A stretch of DNA of 64,000 nucleotides from an uncultured Bacteroidota bacterium (GTDB taxonomy: Bacteria; Bacteroidota; Bacteroidia; Flavobacteriales; Flavobacteriaceae). The notes below the pieces were generated by a model. That model was not told where the DNA came from. It saw only the letters and a program-made list of their open reading frames with translations, and searched no databases. The stretch spans positions 1 through 64,000 of the forward strand of contig CACEAZ010000006.1 of NCBI GenBank assembly GCA_902557655.1, in the 5' to 3' direction. The position numbers and the translations under genes were made by a program. Each line of letters opens with the position of its first letter. Position 1 is the stretch's first letter. Of this stretch, positions 55,230-64,000 are shown one piece after another.

Positions 55230-56135
55230 ATGAACTGGAAAGATTCAATTAATGATTTTAAAGATTATTTAAGAATCGAAAGAGGTTTAAGCAACAACTC
55301 TGTTTTAAGTTATGAAAATGATTTAAAAAAGTTAAGTACTTTTTTAAATAGTAAAGGAGAAGAAATAAAACCTGTTGACGTAAATTCAGATTTAATTAAA
55401 GAATTTATATACAATGTTTCAAAAGAAATAAAATCTAATTCTCAATCTAGAGTAATATCCGGTATTAGAAGTTTTTTTGACTATCTATTATTTGAAGGAT
55501 TAATTGAATCAAATCCTGTAATCAATATTGAGTCCCCAAAATTGAGCAGAAAATTACCAAGTACACTTTCAGAAAATGAGATAAATATCTTAATTAAAAA
55601 CATTGATAAAAATAAAAATGAATCTGAAAGAAATATTGCTATTATTGAAACATTATATGGTTGTGGTTTGAGAGTTAGCGAACTAATTGGATTGAAAATT
55701 TCAGATTTGTTTTTTGACGAAGATTTTATAAAAGTAACTGGTAAAGGAAACAAACAAAGATTGGTGCCTGTAAGTCCTGTAAATAAGATCTATATCAACA
55801 ATTATCTTAATAATTCAAGAAAAAAAATAAAAATTGATTCGTTATTTTCCGATATTTTATTTTTAAACCGAAGAGGTAAGTCTTTAACACGTGCTATGAT
55901 TTTTACAATTATTAAGGATCTTGCTAAAATTTCAGGAATTAAAAAAAATATTTCACCTCATACCTTTAGGCATTCATTTGCAACACATTTACTTGAAAAC
56001 GGAGCAGATTTAAAAACAATTCAACAATTATTGGGTCATGAAAGTATTACAACAACTGAAATATACATGCACCTGGATAACAAAGCATTGATAAAAGTAA
56101 TGAGTAAATTTCATCCAAGATCTAAAACTACTTAG
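55230..56135 (+). CDS. xerD: Tyrosine recombinase XerD/XerC-type
   Basis: This 301-residue recombinase has the SAM-like core-binding domain (about 1-90). The catalytic domain contains the Arg in [10 protein letters not shown] (about 151), the Lys in [31 protein letters not shown], and the nucleophile Tyr in [17 protein letters not shown]. All R-K-H-R-H/W-Y residues are in place. It resolves chromosome dimers at dif with FtsK. It is a single-copy core gene rather than a mobile-element integrase. The 3' end overlaps the convergent rny gene by 8 bp. Confidence 0.94.
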   Translation: MNWKDSINDFKDYLRIERGLSNNSVLSYENDLKKLSTFLNSKGEEIKPVDVNSDLIKEFIYNVSKEIKSNSQSRVISGIRSFFDYLLFEGLIESNPVINIESPKLSRKLPSTLSENEINILIKNIDKNKNESERNIAIIETLYGCGLRVSELIGLKISDLFFDEDFIKVTGKGNKQRLVPVSPVNKIYINNYLNNSRKKIKIDSLFSDILFLNRRGKSLTRAMIFTIIKDLAKISGIKKNISPHTFRHSFATHLLENGADLKTIQQLLGHESITTTEIYMHLDNKALIKVMSKFHPRSKTT

Positions 56136-57699
56136 CAATATTTACTGATCTTGTTTCCCTTATTACAGTAACTTTTACTTGGCCTGGGTAAGTCATATCA
56201 GTTTGAATCTTCTGAGAAATCTTAAATGACAATTCTGATGACTGATTATCATTTACTTTATCACTCTCTACCATCACTCTAAGTTCTCTTCCGGCCTGTA
56301 TTGCGTAAGCTTTTTCAACACCATCAAATTCCAATGCAATTTCCTCTAGATTTTTTAATCTCTCTATATATGAATCTAAAACCTGTCTTCTTGCGCCAGG
56401 TCTAGCTCCTGACATTGCATCACAAACCTGAACAATTGGTGATATCAAACAGTTCATTTCAATTTCATCATGATGTGCGCCAATTGCATTACAAACATCA
56501 GGGGTCTCTCCAAATTTTTCGGCCCATTGCATTCCTAAAATAGCATGAGGAGTCTCAATATCTTTTTCAATACTTGGGACTTTACCTATATCATGAAGTA
56601 GACCTGCTCTTTTAGCTGATTTAGGATCTATACCCATCTCAGAAGACATTATTGCACATAGTTTAGCAACCTCTTTAGAATGTTGTAATAAATTTTGACC
56701 ATAGGAAGATCTGTATTTCATTCTTCCCACATATTTAATTAATTCCGGGTGTAATCGGTTTATACCGAGATCAATAACTGTTCTTTTACCAACATCAATA
56801 ATTTCTTGATCAATCTCTTTTTTTGTTTTTTTAACAACTTCTTCGATTCTTGCAGGATGAATTCTTCCATCTTTTACTAATTTATATAAAGACATTCTTG
56901 CAATTTCTCTTCTAATAGAATCAAAACAGGAAAGAATAATTGCTTCTGGGGTATCATCAACAATAATTTCTACTCCAGTGGCTGCTTCTAATGCTCTAAT
57001 ATTTCTTCCTTCCCTTCCAATTATTCTTCCTTTTAAATCATCCGATTCAATATTAAAAACTGAAACCGTATTGTCGATTGCTTCTTCTGCCCCAATTCTT
57101 TGAATTGTATTTAAGATAATTTTTTTAGCATCTTGTTTAACAGATAATTCAGCTTCTTCCATTTTCTCCTTTGCATATAATAGGGCATCGTTTTCTGCAT
57201 CTTTTTTTAATGATTCTAAAATACTTTCCTTTGCTTCTGACTCGGTTAAGCCAGAGATAACTTCAAGTTGCTTTATTTGCTTTTTTCTAACTATTTCCAA
57301 CTCATCCTCTTTTTTATTCAGAGCAGATATTTTAGTATCAAGGTTTTTTGACTTTTGCTCTAGTTCAGAATTTAAAAGCTCCTGTTTATTAAGTACGGTT
57401 TCAATCTTTGATTCTTTTAAAGAAATCTCTCTTTCAACTATCTTAATTTTATCTTCTCTTGAAAAGATGATTTTTTCATGTTCAGATTTTAATTCTAAAA
57501 ATTTTTCCTTTGCTTGAATAATCTTGTTCTTTTTGACACTCTCTCCTTTTTCATTAGCATCATCAATAATTCGTTGAGCATCTTTTTTTGCTTTGTTAAT
57601 TAGCCCTAAAGATTTGTTTTTGTTAAGTAATTTTAAAAATGCCAAACCCAGCACAAAACCTATTAGTAATGAAATAATCACATTTGTTGTTATATCCAT
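56128..57699 (-). CDS. rny: Ribonuclease Y
   Basis: The track start at 57729 is a TTG with an odd leader; the ATG at 57699 begins the usual membrane anchor ([25 protein letters not shown]), giving 523 residues. A long coiled coil (about 30-200) follows, then a KH domain ([28 protein letters not shown]), and an HD nuclease domain ([20 protein letters not shown]). It initiates mRNA decay at the membrane. The 198 bp upstream hold the candidate 6S RNA. Confidence 0.96.
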   Translation of the reverse strand: MDITTNVIISLLIGFVLGLAFLKLLNKNKSLGLINKAKKDAQRIIDDANEKGESVKKNKIIQAKEKFLELKSEHEKIIFSREDKIKIVEREISLKESKIETVLNKQELLNSELEQKSKNLDTKISALNKKEDELEIVRKKQIKQLEVISGLTESEAKESILESLKKDAENDALLYAKEKMEEAELSVKQDAKKIILNTIQRIGAEEAIDNTVSVFNIESDDLKGRIIGREGRNIRALEAATGVEIIVDDTPEAIILSCFDSIRREIARMSLYKLVKDGRIHPARIEEVVKKTKKEIDQEIIDVGKRTVIDLGINRLHPELIKYVGRMKYRSSYGQNLLQHSKEVAKLCAIMSSEMGIDPKSAKRAGLLHDIGKVPSIEKDIETPHAILGMQWAEKFGETPDVCNAIGAHHDEIEMNCLISPIVQVCDAMSGARPGARRQVLDSYIERLKNLEEIALEFDGVEKAYAIQAGRELRVMVESDKVNDNQSSELSFKISQKIQTDMTYPGQVKVTVIRETRSVNIAK

Positions 57700-57743
57700 A
57701 TTAAAATTTATTAAATAAAAAACCCACAAAAGTCATTTTATTT

Positions 57744-57853
57744 AAACTCCATTTTAACAGGTTTAGGGCTACAAGACTGATCAAAAATCTGAGTAAATCA
57801 GCACGATTTAACAATCTAAACTCACCCTTCTTAATTGATTAGCGTTGAGTTTA
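57744..57853 (-). ncRNA. ssrS: Candidate 6S RNA (6S-Flavo-like)
   Basis: The gap between zapA and rny can form a 6S-like rod on the minus strand. The closing stem TAAACTC/GAGTTTA joins the two ends. A bulged central bubble follows, then an inner stem GTTTAG/CTAAAC, and an apical stem (CTGAT/ATCAG or CTGA/TCAG). The span of about 110 nt and the position directly downstream of zapA match known 6S RNA (ssrS) contexts and the 6S-Flavo motif described for flavobacteria. 6S RNA binds RNA polymerase holoenzyme and is regulated by growth phase. The stems are short and AT-rich, so chance pairing is possible; the exact ends are uncertain. Confidence 0.5.
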
Positions 57854-57897
57854 CAAAAAAAACTAATGTAGGCAGTTTATTAAACTACAATATAAAA

Positions 57898-58185
57898 CTA
57901 GTCAGTTTGATCAAAAGATTTAATTAATTCAGAAATTTTAACTTCCACATCATTTAAAATATTTTTTTCGTCTAAACTTTCTTGTTTTTTACTAGATGCT
58001 ATTTGCAATGCACACATAGCCAATGCATCTTGTTTGTCCTGAACAGAATAATTCTGTTCAAATTTTTTAATCAAATTATTTATTTGTTGAGCTGCCAGCC
58101 TTAAACCTTCTTCTTGTGAAGGGCTTATTGTCAAAGGATAAACCCTATTAGCAACAGAAAGTTTAATTTTTAACTTATTGCTCAT
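57898..58185 (-). CDS. zapA: Cell division protein ZapA
   Basis: This 95-residue protein has the compact ZapA fold pattern: KIKLSVANRVYPLTISPSQEEGLRLAAQQINNLIKKFEQ, then a helical region with DALAMCALQIASSK. ZapA cross-links FtsZ filaments at the division ring. It lies 3 bp after a short coiled-coil gene and is followed by the candidate 6S RNA. Cytosolic, no signal peptide. Confidence 0.92.
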   Translation of the reverse strand: MSNKLKIKLSVANRVYPLTISPSQEEGLRLAAQQINNLIKKFEQNYSVQDKQDALAMCALQIASSKKQESLDEKNILNDVEVKISELIKSFDQTD

Positions 58186-58188
58186 AAA

Positions 58189-58479
58189 TTAGTCTGATAA
58201 TTGAGAAATGCATAAATCTATCTCTTTAATTAATAGATTTATCTCATTTCTTGTCTCATTAATATTATTTTTACTGCCCGAGATAGTGTTAGCTACTTTC
58301 AGTGCTTTAAACCTTTCATCTAGTAGTTTAAAATTGTTCACGGCGTCATCTTTTTCATCGGATAATATTACATTTTGAGCTCTTAACTTATCATTCATAT
58401 TTCTTAGGTTTGATATTTCTAAGATATTTTCTTTGATTTTGTTTTCTAAATCCGCTAAAAGAGCATTAATTTTATCCAT
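58189..58479 (-). CDS. Short coiled-coil protein upstream of zapA
   Basis: This 96-residue protein is almost entirely helical. A heptad-rich coiled coil (INALLADLENKIKENILEISNLRNMNDKLRAQ, about 4-65) leads into a second short helix. There is no signal or membrane segment. No named domain was recognised. Location directly before zapA suggests a partner in the division ring, comparable to ZapB, a small coiled-coil protein in gammaproteobacteria, but there is no sequence proof of homology. It is the first gene of the zapA transcript, with a TAAATTTG box near its start. Confidence 0.85.
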   Translation of the reverse strand: MDKINALLADLENKIKENILEISNLRNMNDKLRAQNVILSDEKDDAVNNFKLLDERFKALKVANTISGSKNNINETRNEINLLIKEIDLCISQLSD

Positions 58480-58496
58480 AGCAAAACACTATGTAG

Positions 58497-58504
58497 CAAA
58501 TTTA
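58497..58504 (-). promoter_or_regulatory. Candidate -7 box of the coiled-coil-zapA operon
   Basis: The minus strand has TAAATTTG, an exact TAnnTTTG match, 17 nt before the ATG of the coiled-coil gene, giving a predicted leader of about 11 nt. No clear -33 element is seen. Confidence 0.45.
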
Positions 58505-58571
58505 ACATTCAAAATTAAATTTTCAGAGTTTTTCATTTAATAATTCTATAATAATATTATTTTAGTTTGTA

Positions 58572-60272
58572 ATGAGAGTTGGTTTATTTCTGATTGCCGT
58601 TTTAATAAATTTGAACATTTGGTCACAAAATTCTGGTGACTACCCTCTTGATATTCCAATTATTTTGTCAAGTAGTTTTGGAGAATTAAGACCTAATCAT
58701 TTTCATGCAGGAATCGATATAAAAACAAAAGGAATTGAAGGCTTTAAAATCTATTCCATTGGTGATGGATACATAAGTAGACTTCAAATTACACATGGAG
58801 GTAACGGAAAAGCTATATACATCAAACACGATAATGGTCAGTCTAGTGTTTATGCACATCTTCAAAAATTTTCCCCTAGAATTGAAAAGATAGTTAAGGA
58901 AATTCAATATACTAATCAATCATATACTTTTAGAAAGTATCCAAAAAAAAATGAGTTTAGAATTTCTAGTAAAGAAATGATTGGGCTAACAGGAAATACC
59001 GGCAGAAGCACTGCACCTCATCTTCATTATGAGCTAAGAGATGAAAAGGATAGACCAATAAACCCCATGAAGTTTAAGTCATACTCTGTTAATGACACTA
59101 TATCGCCAATTCTATTGGGAGTTTTTTATAAAAATTTTAGAATTGACAACAAAGGTGCTTTTCAATATGATCAATCAGGTTTTTCAAAATTAAAAATTAA
59201 AAAAATTAACTCCTCATTATATATAGCTGATACTTTAAAAACTAATGGATTTATTAGTTTTGGTGTCAATAGTTATGATAAAATGAATAATACTCAAAAT
59301 AAAATGGGGTTATCAAAAATCATATCAAAAAATAACGGAAAAATTATATTTGAAATTGATTTTAATAAATTCTCTTTTGACGAATGGCATCATATAAATA
59401 ATTTCATTGATTACTCCACTTATAAAAAATCAAACTTTAGAATTCAAAAGTTGTTCATCGAAGACTCTAACCCTTTAAGCATGTATAAAAGGGATTTAGG
59501 CAATGGAATCATAGAAATTAAAAATGAGGACTTAACCTCTATCTATAATATTAAGTTGTATGATTATAATGATAATTTAACCGAAGTTTTAATCCCGATT
59601 ACTGCAATTGAAAAAAGTTATGATGAAGGTAAAAAAATTGGTTTAAAAGATATAGTTAAAATTAATAATGATAGTACTTATAAATTTGATTTAAATAATT
59701 CATCGATACATATTTCAAAAAACACATTTTATCATAACACTGCTATTGAAATTTACAATAAAGAAGAAATTTTACATGTAGATCAAGATACTATTCCTTT
59801 ACTAAAACCAATTACAATTAAATTTGATGTAAAACGTTATAATGAATCAATAAAAGACAGAATGTTTGTAGCAAAAATTGGTAAGGAAAATAATTATTCA
59901 TTTATTTCAAATAAAAGAGATAATGATAAAATTATCGCAAAAATTAAAACTTTAGGCGACTATAAAATTAAATTGGACACCATACCTCCGTCAATTAAAA
60001 TTTTAAATTTAGAAGACAATCAATGGGTGTCAGACTTAAAAAAATTAAAAGTTTATATTTCTGATAAATCTTCTGGAATTAAATCATATAACGGATGGAT
60101 TAACGACCAATGGATTCTATTAGAATATAATCCCTCAAAAGGATTGCTTACATATGATTTTAACGACAATATAAATTCATCAAATACTAGAAATGATTTA
60201 TCTATAAAAATCGAAGATAATGCAGGAAATATTTCAGAGTTAAATAAAGTTTTTTACAGAGAAATCAAATGA
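58572..60272 (+). CDS. M23-family metallopeptidase (LytM-like), exported
   Basis: This 566-residue protein has a signal peptide (VGLFLIAVLINLNIWSQ). The M23 domain is at the N-terminal side (about 25-155). Zinc ligands are in NHFHAGIDIKT (HxxxD), SVYAHLQKF and TAPHLHYELRD (HxH), and all are present. The remaining roughly 400 residues have beta-rich segments and no recognised domain. The known role is hydrolysis of peptidoglycan cross-bridges or regulation of amidases. Its stop overlaps the TonB receptor start by 4 bp, an unusual partner for an envelope hydrolase. Confidence 0.92.
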   Translation: MRVGLFLIAVLINLNIWSQNSGDYPLDIPIILSSSFGELRPNHFHAGIDIKTKGIEGFKIYSIGDGYISRLQITHGGNGKAIYIKHDNGQSSVYAHLQKFSPRIEKIVKEIQYTNQSYTFRKYPKKNEFRISSKEMIGLTGNTGRSTAPHLHYELRDEKDRPINPMKFKSYSVNDTISPILLGVFYKNFRIDNKGAFQYDQSGFSKLKIKKINSSLYIADTLKTNGFISFGVNSYDKMNNTQNKMGLSKIISKNNGKIIFEIDFNKFSFDEWHHINNFIDYSTYKKSNFRIQKLFIEDSNPLSMYKRDLGNGIIEIKNEDLTSIYNIKLYDYNDNLTEVLIPITAIEKSYDEGKKIGLKDIVKINNDSTYKFDLNNSSIHISKNTFYHNTAIEIYNKEEILHVDQDTIPLLKPITIKFDVKRYNESIKDRMFVAKIGKENNYSFISNKRDNDKIIAKIKTLGDYKIKLDTIPPSIKILNLEDNQWVSDLKKLKVYISDKSSGIKSYNGWINDQWILLEYNPSKGLLTYDFNDNINSSNTRNDLSIKIEDNAGNISELNKVFYREIK

Positions 60273-62719
60273 TAAAATATTGTCTTACATTAATTTATTT
60301 TCTACTATCAACCATAGTTTATAGTCAAGAATCTATTATTACAGGGTTGATTTTAGATGAAAATAATTTACCTATACAGAGTGTAAATATTTCTATTGGT
60401 GAAAATATTGGTTCGGTAAGTGATGAAAATGGATATTATAAACTTAAAATAAGTTCTGATAAAATACATGAAGTAATATTTACCCATATAAACTTTGAAA
60501 AAGTAAAAATATCAGTTCAGTTAGACGATAAAGAAGTATTTGAATTCAACCCTGTGTTAAGTCAAAAATTTGAACAAATTTCTGAAGTTGTTATAAATAG
60601 TAATTCCAGGACCAGAATAAAATCAATATTAAACCTCTCACCTAAAAAATTAAGAAATATCAAAGGAGTTCAACCTGGAATTGAAAATATATTAAAAACC
60701 TTACCAGGTGTTAGTATAAATAATGAAATGAGTTCTCAATACTCTGTTAGAGGAGGTAATTTTGATGAAAATCTCATATACGTTAATGGAATCGAAATAT
60801 ACAGGCCTTTATTGGTAAGATCAGGGCAACAGGAAGGATTAAGTTTTGTGAATTCTGAAATGACTGAAAATGTAAATTTTTCATCCGGTGGTTTTGAATC
60901 AAAATACGGAGATAAAATGTCATCAGTCTTGGATATTAAATATAGGGTGCCAAAGAATAATGATCTCAGATTAAATTCTAGCTTACTTGGTGCAAGTATT
61001 GTTTCAGATAATGTGATGAAGGATGGTAAAATAACCAATATGTTAGGAATAAGGTACAGAAATAATAGTTTGCTGGTTAATTCAAAGGAAACTAATTCAA
61101 ATTTCAGACCTTCTTTCTTTGATGTCCAAAATTACCTAAATTTTAATATTAATGAAAAATTAAATATTGGAAGTATTTTAAATTATTCTAATAACATATA
61201 TAATTTTAAACCCGTAAACAGACAAACTAATTTTGGTACATTAGAAGATCCCTTAGCCTTAGTTATATTTTATCAAGGTGAAGAAAAAGATAATTATATA
61301 AGTTATTTTAATTCAATTTTTGTTGATTATAAGTTAAACCCATTAACTACAATAAATTTAACATCTTCTTATTATAATTCAAACGAGAAAGAATATTATG
61401 ATATTCTCGCCCAATATAATTTGGCTGAAGTAAACAATAATATCGGAAGTGAAGATTTAGGGGAAATTGAATTTAGTCAAGGCGTCGGAAGTCAACTTAA
61501 TCATGCAAGAAATGATTTAAATGCTCAAATATTCAATATAGAATCTAAAATTAAACTGATCAGAGAAAAAAATGAATTTAATATATCTTTTAAATATTCT
61601 GACGAAAAGATAAATGATAGAATAGTTGAATGGGAAGTTATTGATTCTGCAGGTTATTTAATAGATCCTCCATTCATCATAAATCTATCTGAACAACCTT
61701 ATGATGCCAACGAAGGCCCTATAGTTCCATTTCAAAATATTAGATCAACAACTAATACAAAAATTAATAGATTTCAATCCTATATTCAATGGGAAAATGA
61801 AAGTTATTTAAGTGACAATAAGATCTTTTATAATCTTGGTCTTAGATATCATGCATGGAGGGTAAACTCAAACCGATTTAAATCAATTTTTAGCCCTAGA
61901 CTACAGATAAGTTTAATCCCAAAAAATAATCCAAATATGATATACAGATTAAAGTATGGGATTTATAACCAGCCGCCATTTTATAAAGAATTAAGAGCAA
62001 ATGATGGCTCTTTAAACTCAAATGTTGAAGCTCAAAAGTCAACTCATTATGTGTTGTCAAATGAATATAATTTTGATATGTGGAATAGATCATTTAAACT
62101 AACATCCGAAATATATTATAAAGACTTAGAAAATGTAAACCCATACACTCTAGAGAATGTTAGAATTAGATATTCAGCCACTAATAATACTGAAGCTTAT
62201 GCATATGGTTTGGATTTTAGGATTAATGGAGAGTTTGTTAAGGGTACAGAGTCATGGTTTAGTTTTGGGTATTTAAAAACAGAGGAAAATATTAACAACA
62301 GAGGCTTCATCTCTAGACCAACTGATCAAAGATTAAAGTTTGGTGTTCTTTTTCAAGATTATGTACCAAACATACCTAAACTTAAAATGTTTATAAATCT
62401 AATTTATAATACTGGATTACCTGGCGGGTCGCCTAGTTATTCAGATCCTTATGAGTATTTAAACAGACTGCCTGATTACAAAAGAGCTGATATGGGTATT
62501 TCTTATGAAATCTCAAATAAAACAATTAGTAATAGTAATCAAAACTTCATGAATAAAATCGATAAAATTTCTATTGGTTTTGAGATTTTCAATATGTTTA
62601 ACATGCAAAACTCCATCACTAATACTTGGGTAAGAGATGTTTACACCAAAAGACAATTTAGCATCCCAAATTATCTAACACCAAGAATATTTAATCTGAA
62701 TTTAGATATTGATTTTTAA
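60269..62719 (+). CDS. TonB-dependent receptor with carboxypeptidase-like regulatory domain
   Basis: This 816-residue outer-membrane protein has a signal peptide (CLTLIYFLLSTIVYS). A carboxypeptidase-D regulatory-like domain (about 22-100; ITGLILDENNLPIQSVNISIGENIGSVSDENGYYKL) comes first. A plug domain follows with LPGVSINNEMSSQYSVRGGNFDENLIYVNGIEI, then a 22-strand-type barrel that ends with FNMQNSITNTWVRDVYTKRQF ... LNLDIDF. It takes up an unknown large nutrient or metal complex using TonB energy. No SusD partner follows, so it is not a standard polysaccharide-utilisation pair. It is coupled to the M23 gene. Confidence 0.93.
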   Translation: MIKYCLTLIYFLLSTIVYSQESIITGLILDENNLPIQSVNISIGENIGSVSDENGYYKLKISSDKIHEVIFTHINFEKVKISVQLDDKEVFEFNPVLSQKFEQISEVVINSNSRTRIKSILNLSPKKLRNIKGVQPGIENILKTLPGVSINNEMSSQYSVRGGNFDENLIYVNGIEIYRPLLVRSGQQEGLSFVNSEMTENVNFSSGGFESKYGDKMSSVLDIKYRVPKNNDLRLNSSLLGASIVSDNVMKDGKITNMLGIRYRNNSLLVNSKETNSNFRPSFFDVQNYLNFNINEKLNIGSILNYSNNIYNFKPVNRQTNFGTLEDPLALVIFYQGEEKDNYISYFNSIFVDYKLNPLTTINLTSSYYNSNEKEYYDILAQYNLAEVNNNIGSEDLGEIEFSQGVGSQLNHARNDLNAQIFNIESKIKLIREKNEFNISFKYSDEKINDRIVEWEVIDSAGYLIDPPFIINLSEQPYDANEGPIVPFQNIRSTTNTKINRFQSYIQWENESYLSDNKIFYNLGLRYHAWRVNSNRFKSIFSPRLQISLIPKNNPNMIYRLKYGIYNQPPFYKELRANDGSLNSNVEAQKSTHYVLSNEYNFDMWNRSFKLTSEIYYKDLENVNPYTLENVRIRYSATNNTEAYAYGLDFRINGEFVKGTESWFSFGYLKTEENINNRGFISRPTDQRLKFGVLFQDYVPNIPKLKMFINLIYNTGLPGGSPSYSDPYEYLNRLPDYKRADMGISYEISNKTISNSNQNFMNKIDKISIGFEIFNMFNMQNSITNTWVRDVYTKRQFSIPNYLTPRIFNLNLDIDF

Positions 62720-63861
62720 GCAATTAAATTTTTAATCTCTTTAACGGTGTAATCAATTTCATCTTTGGTATTGTAAATACTAAATGAAAATCTTAATGAA
62801 ATTTTACAATTATCCTCTTTGTTTTGTATCTCATTTAAAACATGTGATCCGTTGTCACTACCGCTTTGACAAGCGCTTCCTTTAGAACAAGCAATGCCTT
62901 TCATATCTAATTTAAACATAAATAAACCTCCTGTTTTTTTATCAACAGGTAATAAAACATTAACTAAAGTATATGTAGACTTGGATAAATCAGCAGAATT
63001 TCCATTAAATTTTATGTTTTCAATTTCATTTGAAATTTTAGAAATAAAATATGACTTAATTTCTGACACATATTGTTTTTCTTTAGATAAATTATTTAAT
63101 GAAATTTTTAATGCCTCAGACATGCCATATATGTTATGAACAGATTCAGTTCCTGCCCTAAAACCTTTTTCCTGCATACCACCAGTTATAAATGATCCTA
63201 ATTGGGTATTCTTTTTAACAAATGCAAAACCTACTCCCTTAGGACCATGAAATTTGTGGGCACTAGCTACAAAGAAGTCTAAACCAAGTTCATTAAAATC
63301 TAAATCATAATGACCAACAGATTGAACCGTATCACTATGAAATAAGGCATGGTATTTTTTGCATATTTTTGAAATTAATTGAATGTCAGAAATATTTCCT
63401 AGTTCATTATTTATATGCATTAAACTAACCAGCGTTTTTACCTTAGAATTTGATAAAATGTTTTCAAGGTCAGTGTAGTCAATATCTCCGTTATTAAGGG
63501 TTTTTACATAACTAATTTTCAAATTGTCTATAGTAGATAGATAATCTAGTGTATGGGTTACTGCATGGTGTTCTATTTTAGATGAAACAATATGCTTAAT
63601 TCCTAAGTTTTTAACACAATTCCTTAAGATCATATTATCACCCTCTGTTCCACCAGAAGTAAAAATAATTTCGGATGAAGAAACGTTTAATAGGCCTGCT
63701 ATCTCTTTTCTAGAATTCTCAACTATAGCTTTAGATGATCGACCATAACTGTGTGTAGATGAAGGGTTTCCGTAGTCTTTTTTAATTACCTCAGTAATAG
63801 CATTAATTACCTCGTCCCTTACTTTTGTAGTAGCAGCATTATCAAGATATACTTTCGACAT
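62716..63861 (-). CDS. Cysteine desulfurase (IscS/NifS-like)
   Basis: This 381-residue PLP enzyme takes sulfur from cysteine for Fe-S or thionucleoside assembly. The opening is VYLDNAATTKVRDEV, the PLP-lysine region is ASAHKFHGPKGVGF (about 200), and the catalytic Cys loop is IACSKGSACQSGSDNGSHVL (about 335). Family IV cysteine desulfurases share these. No IscU, IscA or TusA gene is nearby, so the acceptor is unknown. It overlaps the TonB receptor by 4 bp at the 3' end. Confidence 0.94.
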   Translation of the reverse strand: MSKVYLDNAATTKVRDEVINAITEVIKKDYGNPSSTHSYGRSSKAIVENSRKEIAGLLNVSSSEIIFTSGGTEGDNMILRNCVKNLGIKHIVSSKIEHHAVTHTLDYLSTIDNLKISYVKTLNNGDIDYTDLENILSNSKVKTLVSLMHINNELGNISDIQLISKICKKYHALFHSDTVQSVGHYDLDFNELGLDFFVASAHKFHGPKGVGFAFVKKNTQLGSFITGGMQEKGFRAGTESVHNIYGMSEALKISLNNLSKEKQYVSEIKSYFISKISNEIENIKFNGNSADLSKSTYTLVNVLLPVDKKTGGLFMFKLDMKGIACSKGSACQSGSDNGSHVLNEIQNKEDNCKISLRFSFSIYNTKDEIDYTVKEIKNLIA

Positions 63862-63892
63862 ACAATTTGGTTAGTATTGCTAATTTATAAAT

Positions 63893-64000
63893 TTATACCT
63901 CAAATTCCTTTAATGATGATATAATTATATCAATACAATCATCAAGCTCTTTCCTGTTAATAATTAAAGGAGGCGCAAATCTGATAATATTCCCATGGGT
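63893..64000 (-). CDS. rocD: Ornithine--oxo-acid aminotransferase, C-terminal fragment cut by window edge
   Basis: The last 35 codons on the minus strand read THGNIIRFAPPLIINRKEL and then end in a stop at 63893-63895. This is the C-terminus of class-III aminotransferases, closest in memory to RocD, where T-H-x-x-x-I-R-F-A-P-P-L is typical. The remainder lies beyond the window. It transfers the delta-amino group of ornithine to 2-oxoglutarate. It is 31 bp upstream of the cysteine desulfurase start, in the same direction. Confidence 0.75.
   Translation of the reverse strand, partial: THGNIIRFAPPLIINRKELDDCIDIIISSLKEFEV

Noticed and set aside
55230-56135. Tyrosine recombinase as a possible mobile-element integrase
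   Set aside because: Length, domain layout and the aroQ/rny neighbourhood fit the core XerD; no attachment site or cargo genes are near it.
60269-62719. Polysaccharide utilisation locus around the TonB receptor
   Set aside because: No SusD-like gene, sulfatase or glycoside hydrolase is next to it.

Overview
The window is a low-GC, very densely coded chromosomal segment from a member of the Bacteroidota, most likely a Flavobacteriia-type marine or aquatic bacterium. Supporting markers are PorQ (type IX secretion), BshA (bacillithiol synthesis), a Bacteroidota-style LptD, RNase Y, a zinc-module-less DnaX, a carboxypeptidase-regulatory-domain TonB receptor, and candidate promoters with the Bacteroidota -7 box TAnnTTTG instead of sigma70 -10 boxes. 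Gene spacing is minimal: many ATGA or TAATG overlaps and several convergent gene pairs that overlap at their 3' ends. This fits a streamlined genome. Nearly all of the window is core genome; I do not see a defence island, CRISPR array, secondary-metabolite cluster or intact mobile element.

Layout. 1-360: 3' end of a D-lactate dehydrogenase. 360-10853 (minus): a nine-gene operon running amidase, MlaD, membrane Fe-S protein, HAD phosphatase, CCG Fe-S protein, conserved unknown, GH3/beta-lactamase fusion, bshA, GH109. It combines envelope and peptidoglycan remodelling with a redox module. 10930-13935 (plus): lptD and ridA. 13915-16824 (minus): pfkA, gap and an N-acetylglucosamine-kinase-like gene, a glycolytic operon. 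16912-19701 (plus): tsaD, rsmE and an AI-2E family permease. 19706-20269 (minus): a tRNA operon Ser(GCT)-Pro(TGG)-Arg(TCT) with promoter and terminator, followed by a relic of a tyrosine-integrase gene start. 20286-28136: a 7TM-HD phosphohydrolase, a thiolase, an NlpC/P60 hydrolase, a TPR protein and gyrA. 28328-34205: clpC, hutH, gcvT, yebC. 34207-36937 (minus): RecD-like helicase, kdsB, acyltransferase. 37044-39120 (plus): a membrane protein of unknown function, a DUF3822 protein and rsmD. 39134-39418 (minus): RNase P RNA. 39541-45119: dnaX, then the minus operon pyrR-pyrB-rnz-pdxH-ppx. 45181-51414 (minus): lon, porQ, cmk and rpsA, ended by a strong terminator. 51516-55191: MFS permease, msrB, lpdA, aroQ. 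55230-58479: xerD, RNase Y, a candidate 6S RNA, zapA and a short coiled-coil gene. 58572-62719: an M23 peptidase and a TonB receptor. 62716-64000 (minus): a cysteine desulfurase and the 3' end of rocD.

The best items for follow-up are the integrase relic beside tRNA-Arg (19706-19941), the 6S-Flavo-like RNA candidate between zapA and rny (about 57744-57853), the compact RNase P RNA whose terminator overlaps the rsmD stop codon, and the two divergent promoters whose -7 boxes sit directly against the pfkA and tsaD ATGs (possible leaderless mRNAs). The remaining unknown proteins are conserved hypothetical families in conserved neighbourhoods rather than a clear new system.
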